From contig NC_092562.1 of the NCBI RefSeq assembly GCF_037975245.1, positions 28,719,554 through 28,783,553 of the forward strand: a DNA stretch of 64,000 nt, written 5' to 3'. The stretch comes from Apostichopus japonicus. Its lineage: Eukaryota; Echinodermata; Holothuroidea; Aspidochirotida; Stichopodidae. Of this stretch, positions 37,663 through 64,000 are shown piece by piece. The translations under genes and the position numbers were made by a program. Within the stretch, counting starts at the first letter, position 1; each line of letters opens with the position of its first letter. Under the pieces are notes generated by a model that was not told the DNA's origin, made no database searches, and worked only from the letters and a program-made list of their open reading frames with translations.

Positions 37663-39616
37663 AATTTTTTTTTTAACCATGTCCTCTCTAGGTCTTCGTA
37701 CGTATCAAATCAGACAACTGGCATGTCTTATATTCTTCACAATCGAGTTGCGAGAGTTATCACATAATTGTATCCTCGCCAGTGCAAATAAATGAGAGAT
37801 TGCAAAGTTCGTCTCTTGACGTATACCCAGGCCAAACGTACAGTACTTGATCTATAGCTAACAGCGGAACAGTCTGGCTCGTCCAACAGACAATGAACAG
37901 TATTTGAGAGAGTTCTCGCATTTATTGCCGATATATGTATACAGAACTTGCGGAAATGTGTTTTCGTGTATATTCGAATTAATCCGTGCAGATACTGGAT
38001 TTAATCCCCATATATATATATATTCGAATTAATACGTGTATATATTCGAATTTATCCTCTTATGTATTCGAATTAAAACGTGTATATTTTCGAATTAATA
38101 CGCGGATATATTTAAGCCTTATGATTGGTTAATAATATATACGGGCATATATTCAAATTAATATGCGGATATATCATGCGGTGTTAATTGTCCCAGATGG
38201 CTTGCCAATTACGTGGAAATGTACACAAATGGGGAGCATACATATGTTATACTGTAATTGTATGCATATATGGTGATGCAGTACGGTAACATACTTATTA
38301 CTTATGCTTTTGGATGACTTTTTATGAAAAATATCTACCACCGTGAACAGTATTTGTTATCCAGTACATTATATACATATCCTTTACATTACGCAATCAC
38401 GGGTTGCTATGGGCTGTATAGTAGGCTCACACAGCTACCGGAAAACCCTTCAGCATCCAACCAGTATTAATTCTGCTGGACATAATATTTCATATGGATC
38501 TAAAATCAACAGAACGCCTAGTAGCAATTATTCGAGGAAGGAACCTTGATGGGTGAGTTTTATTAATATTCCTTTACTCTTCTCGGCCTTCTTTCTTTCA
38601 GTTGGTATTTTCTCAACGTCTTATCTTATACTTAAGTCCTTTGGTTTTGTTGATTATTTTTGTAATTATATTAAGCGGTTCGGGATTTTCAGTATCGATG
38701 GAAGGCGTGATTAAAAATGAATTTGTACTGCTTAAAGCATAAACCGAGAAGGCAATAGGCCTATGTTAACTCATTAAGAATGATTTTTACTCCAAGACCC
38801 ATGATTGTTTATGTATATATTGCTTACAGTAGAAATAAACTCATTTCATCCTGGAAGAAACAAGATACATATGATCCACATTAGTTTTGTGAAAGTTCGA
38901 TGTCCCGAATATTTTATCATGTGGGTCTTAACCCCTGTCCCTTCCTCGACCGTTTTGTGAGATGATCTGATATATGGCTACACTTAATTTAGACCCATGT
39001 GTATACAGTGATGTTTTAATAATTTGTTATTGACTTATCTGGATGGTTATGAAACTTATAGCTATGACCCATGTTATTTTGAGAAGTCATGTCTCATTTC
39101 TTCGTTATTGTCCACGCTTGTTTAATTGGAACACCGAAATAGTCTTAGAAACGGCACAAATTTATGTCGGCAAACAAATTCCATGTTTACACAAAAAAGT
39201 AAAACCTTCCCACTGTCGCCAACGACTAAATTTTGGTTTGTTTTTAACAATGAATCTAATACAATACCCAACCAGCAAACATTGGGAAATAAAAGGGTGC
39301 AACGAATTGCATTTTTTTTAGGCTCTTTCTCGCGCTCGCTATGTAGACGTATCGTATATGTCCAAAGTTTCCTACAAATTGTACATAACATGTCATCCAC
39401 GCATAGTGTATACCCAATGTCGTCTGTACTGCTATATACGCCCGCATCTAAAGACTGAACGGATGGTACCCTGTAGCTTGTGTGTTTTAACAATGACGTT
39501 GATAATATCCCAAATCAATCAGTAATCTTGATATTGCTACATGTTGGCTAAGCTGGTGCTGAGTATGCTAATATACTGATATATGCAGTAGATGTATAAA
39601 GTGTTGTACTATATGC

Positions 39617-41379
39617 CAGGCGCGGCGGAACGGGAAAATTATTGGGGGGGCTAATGTGTGGAGACTATCTAAGCGGAGCGCCACCATCGGTTGGCGCGGA
39701 GCGTACAAGAAAATTTTGGGTTTTTCAAACCCCCAGGTGGCCGGAAACGGCACTTCCCGAGTGTTTTATGCTGCGAATACCTAGCCCTAAAATATGGGTC
39801 TCAAGCCTGCAATTTCTCAGATTGCGCGTAAAAATCTGTAAAAACATTGTAATTTGTATATTCGATGGTGTTTTAAGAGAGTAGCTATTATACTCGTATA
39901 GTGTACTCGCAAAGACGTTTGTGAGTGTAGTAAATTACTACTTGCAATTAAATGCAATAATTAAATAAATGTCATAAGAAAAAACAGAAAGCATTTCTTA
40001 ATGTCAACAAATGGGTAATTCCCAAACCATGTGCAGTTGCCAACAAATTTCTATGAACCAAGCACTGTCACGAATGCAAGGGCGCCGTTTTGTTTTGAAA
40101 ATTGGTGGGGACGTGACTATCTAAGCGGAGCGCGACCATGGGTTCGCGCGGAGAGTACCCGAATTTTTTTGACAGATGTACCCCCCAGATTGCCGGAAAT
40201 TGCATTTCCCAGACACAATTATGATATAAAATGGGTCATTCATTCATTCACGGTTTTAAATGTTTCATGAAAAATAGTAATTAAAAAAATACAAGAATAA
40301 GAGTTACTGATGATAAATTTATCAAATACAAACATCATAATGAGCCGATATAAAACAAGAAATTAGTCCATCTTCACCTTCCTTCACCGCCCTTTGGGCA
40401 GTTGGGCGTGGGGTCCCATTAATATGTGCTGGGAGCTACACGCAAGTTGACGCAACAACAACAACAACAATGGAATACACAAACAAGACTGAACAGGGAG
40501 TCATGCATGCCCTCCTGATTCGACCGCTGGGTTCTGCATTAGCTCCCAGACAAACAGATAACAACAAATAAACAAAGCAGATGAAATAGAATATTGTGCT
40601 GGAGAAAGGGGAACAGGGTCAACTAGAAGTATGATGAGCAGCATCAGTCGTTGCAGTACATCAATGAAACAAGCAACTCGTAAGGCTGCCAATTAACGTA
40701 TCAGACTTGTTTCCATCTTTTGCATTCGCTCATTCATTAGTTTGGTTGCTTATTTTGATAACGCCTAATGGGTACTTGAGATCTTTACGACTAACGCGGT
40801 ATAGCAGGATATCATGGATAGTCGGACTTCCAAAATTCACTCAAAAGATGGTGGGGACATGGTATACCATGTCCCCACCTCTGAAATTTTTGGTAGGGAC
40901 GCGTCCCCGTGTCCCTGCGGGAAACGGCGCCCCTGCACGAATGCATGTACACTATACAGTACAGGTGAAATGCTAATATTGTGTTTTTGTTCGTTTAATA
41001 ATCCTTCAGGGGATGTTGGAGAACTGGCTGAAATGAGGCAAGTCATTGGCCTAAGACGAAATTGTGTTGCGCTTACCGGTACTCACACTCACTGCTTCCA
41101 CTTTTCACGGGGCGTGAAGACGCGGTTTGGGTGACAATGTGGTCTATAGCCAGGGGACGGGCCGAGGGTTCCCCTAGTATTTACTAAAATTATTACACCT
41201 ATATAGTATACGTGTGCATCGGACAGATCGACAAGCATGCATTGAAAAATGGGCAGATGCACGTTTCGGAGCCGTGGTAAATATTGGGGGGGCTTATCAT
41301 GCAGTTTGCCCCCTCAACTTTTTCATTGGGGGGCTGAGCCCCCCCCCAAGCCCCCCCCCCCCCGGTTCCGCCGCCACTG
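39617..41379. mobile_element. longer hAT-like element with exact TSD, host of a nested copy
   Basis: TIRs CAGGCGCGGCGGAACGGG and CCGGTTCCGCCGCCACTG. Target duplication CTATATGC at 39609-39616 and 41380-41387. About 900 bp without the 859-bp insertion. Large parts are near-identical to 30208-31093 in reverse orientation. No intact transposase. Confidence 0.88.
40077..40935. mobile_element. hAT-like element nested in 39617-41379
   Basis: Ends CAAGGGCGCCGTTT and AACGGCGCCCCTG. Exact target duplication CACGAATG (40069-40076 and 40936-40943). It contains one copy of the shared GCGGAGCGC core. No coding region recognised. Confidence 0.87.
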
Positions 41380-41387
41380 CTATATGC

Positions 41388-42203
41388 CCGTACTAGACTA
41401 CTGGTCCGTACTAGACTGTTGGACTGTTGGAGCAGGCTGGGTGTGCTGATAGTTGTTACGTCTATCGCAGTATTGTACATCAGGGTATATGGTGAACTGC
41501 GGAGGGACTAACGGCAATAGAAGTTAGATAGGGATTCCTTACTTAATTTCACATTTTGCATGTGCAAGGTGAACCCCTCTCCCTTCCGTACCTCTATCCA
41601 GTAAGATTCCCCAGCCATCCATCCACTTGTCTACGGGAATTGTTTAGGTGATATGTTTCTCGTCATCTTCTCTTTGAAGAAGGAAAAAACGACCAACTCT
41701 CATATGGAGTCGTTGATGAGGTTAGTCCACATTTAATTCACGTTTGAGGGAGTGAAGTGAAAACTACTTCTTGAGGACGAGTCACTTTATAATTAGAAGA
41801 TAAATCACACAATTAGTTCGTGAAGCTACATAGACTTCAAAGATAAGACAATCACAGGAACAATATTTTTCCCATGCATCTTCAGTATTGCGACACTTTC
41901 TAGTGGGTCCTATAAGAAACTTAATTGTGGGTCCTAGGAAGCTTAATAGTGGGTCCTATAGGAGTGATTTCATGATAACGGGGAGGTAAGATGGGAATTC
42001 ACTCCCGTCACACAAATAAAACTATATAGATCCATCATGATTGCATGTATCTGAACATATATTCTCAGCATATATATTTAAAGCACATAAATCACAAATA
42101 ACAAAGATTCTTAAAATACCAAAGCTGTATAGCACGGAGGCGTTAAACAATGTGGTCCTGCGATGACCTTGTTGGCGATCTAAGTGAAATATAATATAAT
42201 ATA

Positions 42204-42234
<31 letters not shown>

Positions 42235-43161
42235 TGTTCTCATCAAACATAACAACTATGCAAATTAACAGTTACTATACGTACATTGTTTGAAATTTAA
42301 TTTTTGTTACGTTGAATTGAACCACGAACACTGCTTTAAAGTAGCTTAGATATATCATGTGCATATTTGCTCTAAAACGTCTAACTCTTTATACAGACAT
42401 TTACATTTCTTGTCTCCAAATTTCGACGTTTTCCGCTGAAAATGTCGCCTTTTATTGGTGTTGTTGAAATTGTGACTGTTTTATTCGAATCTATCGGTAC
42501 CGGTTATTTTATTTAACATTTCGACATTTGGGTCATTTCCCTTGAAATTATGACTATATCGAAATTTGAACTGTTTTGCCCTTTTAAAACTTTGGCTTTT
42601 AATCTAAACGTTAAGTTCCAAGTTAGGGAATTTGTTTCAATTCAAAAAGATTTAGCTATTCCTGGAAAAAAAAAATTATCCCAGAAGTTCGATTTTAATC
42701 TCAATATAAAAAAAATACTTGAAGTTTAGGATTAAGGTAGTGAGGGAACGTTTAACAAGACCAATTGAAAGCTTGATGCTTCAGCAAACATTTCCTTTCG
42801 TATATCAAATTTTGGAGTTTTTATCGACATTTTTCTGACAATATATATAGAAAAATTGACGGATTAAAGAATAATACAAAAATGATCATTGCATTCCCTG
42901 TTACTCTTTTGCTAATGCCAAAGGTCCAGCTGAATAATCCAGCATTGCCGTGGAGAGTGGGTCCCATTAGATAAAAAGAGTCGGACGGGAGAAATCTGCT
43001 ATGCTGCCATCTCTTCCTACGCCTCTTCATACGCCAATGGACTTTTGAAGTTGGATGAAAAGAGAATGACATTTTCTTCATTTGCATAACAGATAAACAC
43101 TGAGAAATATAATAAATAATAAATGTATCGTTTGCTGCCACTCTTACTGCTTCTAGTTTGT
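41388..43161. other. no gene seen; may contain receptor 3' UTR
   Basis: AT-rich. On the minus strand AATAAA-like signals occur only near 42450-42515, about 650-700 nt after the receptor stop, which would be a reasonable 3' UTR length. Otherwise nothing beyond a TA microsatellite. Confidence 0.4.
42185..42236. repeat. TA/TAATA microsatellite
   Basis: TATAATATAATATAATATAA followed by (TA)n. Simple repeat downstream of the receptor gene. Confidence 0.95.
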
Positions 43162-61594
<18,433 letters not shown>

Positions 61595-61698
61595 TACTTC
61601 TGTTTTCAATCAAATCAATGCTACAATACCAATTGTTACTTTGAGATATACCCGACGGTAAATTTCACACTCGCTCTGTTGCTGAAACACCGTGACAT

Positions 61699-61705
61699 CT
61701 ATATA
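61699..61705 (-). promoter_or_regulatory. possible TATA box of the receptor gene
   Basis: On the minus strand GCTATATAGATG lies about 105 nt upstream of the first ATG, with a TTTCAGCAAC initiator-like sequence about 15-25 nt further on. A transcription start near 61670 would give a leader of about 75 nt. Only position and sequence support this. Confidence 0.3.
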
Positions 61706-63546
61706 GCAGTACGTCCTATCTCAGTAAGCAGAAATAATTACATTGTATCACTTCACATCAGGCACACCGACAACAAACATTGGAACTCAGTGCCATGCAC
61801 GTTGAATTAGTAAAATACACAAAATGACTTCCATCAGCTCCGAAACGGTACATTAAATTATAACTTCTCGCTAGTATATGGTTTTACCAGTTTGAGAATA
61901 AGCTCGCTGGATCCCAGCTATCATCTTTGCAAACTTGAAATGGTTTATCACAAGTCGCTCTCTCAAATTATCATTTTGTTTCCGTACGTTTTACAAACTT
62001 GTACTAATGATGTATAATATTTATCTAGGTCAACATGAATAAACTATATATACTTTCCAAAAGACATTGGGTATAACTTGAAAGGAAATAAGAACACTGC
62101 TTTGAGATAGGTTATGCATATATTCTTCACAATTTTGGAAATATGCTTCACAACTGGGCCAAGAATTTGCATATTGTTTGCATGTGAAACGAATGTCTCA
62201 TTGCTAATAAAAAAAATAAAATAAAATATAGAGCAATGTATTCACTCACCATCTTTAGAGACACATATTTTGTATTTATTACGAATAAATTACTTTGGAA
62301 TAAGCTATTATACTCTAACTTGAGTATAAAGAACGAATAAAGCTGAAGCTTCTAAACGAAAAAGGGAAACGCCACAAATCAGCAAGCAATCGTCAAAATA
62401 TTAAAACAATAGATAATCAAAATGAATAAAAAATCATCTATTTAGTTCATGGAAATAAACTACCCGGAGCTTTGGTTTATCGCAGCTGATTTTCAATGTT
62501 TTAGAAGAAATTGTATAAGTTCCTCTCAGAAACAAGCCAAACTTTGGTTATTCTTTCAGTTTAACCAGGGAGCTGCTACTCAGCAGCTCCCTGATTTAAC
62601 GTTGATATTTTACAATGTGTACTACGTACATAACGAGAAATTTCAAAAGTGCAGTTTGGAGGTAGCCTATATTTTTGGTATGCACATGAGTGAAACATGC
62701 ATGCATGGGCTACCGAAATTGGTGCAGGTCAAAGGTTATGCAACGTCAACTTAAAAAGGGTGTGAAGACTCGCGCAAAAAAAAAACGTCTAATGCCGGTA
62801 ATCTGACCTATAGTTTCGAATGTGGTGTAACAGAAGTGTTAGACACCACCATCGATCCCAGAAAATACACACACCTTGCTACCTTCGGTAATTAGACACT
62901 AGTGTACAGTCAGTACATATACAGCTGTGGTCAATACCCACAGCACAGTGTACAAACGATACAGCAGGTCCAGCTATGATAACAAGGTATCACGTTTCAT
63001 TACTGTCTGCATTTTGTAGCGACACGAACAAAACGTCAGTTGCAAGCAACGAAAAGTTAACTTTTTCAGATGGCCGCACGCGGTTTGGGGCGAGTCTTCA
63101 ATGCCTTTAACACCCGAAACTTTACATCGAGAACTTGCAAACAGGTTACGTATTCGAGTAACAAGTGGCAAAATTACACAGTGGGTATGAAAGTTGATTG
63201 TCGACTGCGCCAGATGCAATTTATAGTGTGTGTTTGACCGCCGATTAAGGAGAAATTCGATATAGCGTTTGCGAATATTACGGTGGCAAAATTTCACTTT
63301 TTTGTCCAAAATGGTTTTTCCTTTGAACACCGCAACTCTTCCGAGTCATATCCAAATCTCATACAATTGCAGTCCTGGTAATAACTGACAGCGTCTAAGC
63401 GTCATCATTACAACCGGTGGTTCCCCTGACAATATATTTACTGGCAGATTCTCACTTGCAAGTAAGAATCACGTAATGTATAGGCGACAAGGTACTCAAT
63501 TCTCGAAGCAGAACATTCATTCCTTTAATGTTAAAACTCTGCGAAA
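61706..63546. other. intergenic between divergent genes
   Basis: Head-to-head spacer between the receptor gene and the partial gene at the window end. It contains the hairpin at 62563. ORFs at 62449-62754 (plus) and 62974-63330 (minus, GTG start) have no family resemblance. Promoter elements of the right-hand gene are presumably here but were not identified. Confidence 0.45.
62563..62595. repeat. CAGGGAGCTGCT hairpin
   Basis: CAGGGAGCTGCT pairs with AGCAGCTCCCTG around a 4-nt loop, flanked by TTAAC and TTTAA. A near-identical hairpin occurs at 34503-34537. Confidence 0.75.
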
Positions 63547-63690
63547 ATGGTCACAGTGGATAAGAATTTAATAAACCAATGGACGAAGAAACTTGAGAAG
63601 AGCAAGAAAAACAACGAGGAGGATATTTCAGGAGAACTTGCCAATCTGAAACCTTTCTTAGATGACACTTACATCGTTCTCGCAAAACTG
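63547..63690 (+). CDS. probable first coding exon of an unidentified gene (partial)
   Basis: ATG in good context (GCGAAAATGG) opens 48 codons: MVTVDKNLINQWTKKLEKSK, then KNNEEDISGELANLKPFLDD and TYIVLAKL, ending AAACTG|GTACAT in phase 0. The peptide is charged, helix-prone and conserved-looking. I cannot assign it to a family. Reading through would stop after ten more residues, so splicing out of the window is likely. It is head to head with the receptor gene about 1.95 kb away. Confidence 0.5.
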
Positions 63691-64000
63691 GTACATTCCA
63701 TGAAATTTATCATTTTCTTATGACAGTCTCGTTAAGTTCACTGTTCCAAGTTGAGTTTCAACAACGACAGCCAGTCTCGCCATTAAAGCTACACTCAGCC
63801 TACTCTCAAGCTGAGGACCCTTGAAAATCAGTTCCCCCCCCCCTCACCCCTCCCCAAACACACATGCTATAATTTCCATCATGTCATCACACAGGCTTCC
63901 AAATTTTCAGAAACAGATATCTGTTTCAGAAGAGGTATCATCATTTTCAACTCATACTTCATAGTCATGATGGTCAGATTCATTGATTATGGTCAATGAA

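Larger units (their letters stand above)
33475..38225. mobile_element. large imperfect inverted repeat (foldback structure)
   Basis: The outer arms match in inverted orientation: GGCAAGCCATATGGGACAA near 33481 against TTGTCCCAGATGGCTTGCC near 38190. Further in, GACCTAGAGAGGACATGGT (33553-33571) matches ACCATGTCCTCTCTAGGTC (about 37677-37695). Both arms carry palindromic ACGTACGTACGT arrays, one to two units left and about seven right. No transposase was recognised in the 3.7 kb between. Confidence 0.65.

Noticed and set aside
39043..39493. Overlapping ORFs on both strands
   Set aside because: Mutually overlapping frames without similarity or splice signals.
62449..62754. 101-codon plus-strand ORF
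   Set aside because: Overlaps a hairpin repeat and has no family resemblance.
62974..63330. 118-codon minus-strand ORF
   Set aside because: Begins at GTG, no domain; probably chance in the upstream region of the right-hand gene.

Overview
This is eukaryotic, intron-rich DNA from an invertebrate animal, most probably a marine deuterostome. An echinoderm such as a sea cucumber is my best guess. It rests on the many TAGGCCTA-type palindromes, the poly-G-rich hAT-like MITEs, and a receptor gene built from SRCR and somatomedin B domains. The species cannot be fixed from the sequence alone.

Layout. (1) 1-4325: no gene except the likely 3' UTR of the next gene; two small hAT-like elements, a tRNA-derived SINE and an element carrying a minisatellite. 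(2) 4326-28648, minus strand: a complete SMARCA4/SMARCA2 (BRG1/Brahma) chromatin-remodelling ATPase. I resolved 28 coding exons whose lengths sum to 5802 nt (1933 codons plus stop) with every splice phase compatible. (3) 28.7-43.1 kb: gene-free, filled with nested transposable elements and a large foldback structure (about 33.48-38.22 kb). (4) 43162-61594, minus strand: one ten-exon gene, 4833 nt, predicted 1610 residues, every phase compatible. It encodes a signal peptide, then SRCR-SRCR-somatomedin B-Cys-rich region twice over, ending in a seven-helix family B-like receptor. Its introns hold MITEs, a decayed LINE, SINEs and microsatellites. (5) 63547-63690, plus strand: the probable first coding exon of a further gene that leaves the window.

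Main observations. First, in the BRG1/Brahma gene, six exons have their 3' end plus 5' splice site copied downstream into the following intron. Some are single tandem copies and some are arrays of 7 to about 44 copies; another exon has its 5' edge and acceptor copied. Several introns therefore look as if they grew by tandem duplication across a splice site, leaving rows of decoy donors. Second, the receptor carries an internal four-exon cassette duplication in which only the second copy keeps the 7TM module. Third, seven hAT-like elements have exact 8-bp target-site duplications, with two nested pairs. Elements with four different kinds of terminal repeat share a common internal core.

The two complete genes are functionally unrelated as far as can be seen: one acts in the nucleus on nucleosomes, the other would act at the cell surface. 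Exon borders were read by eye from GT/AG signals, frame and protein similarity, without transcript data.
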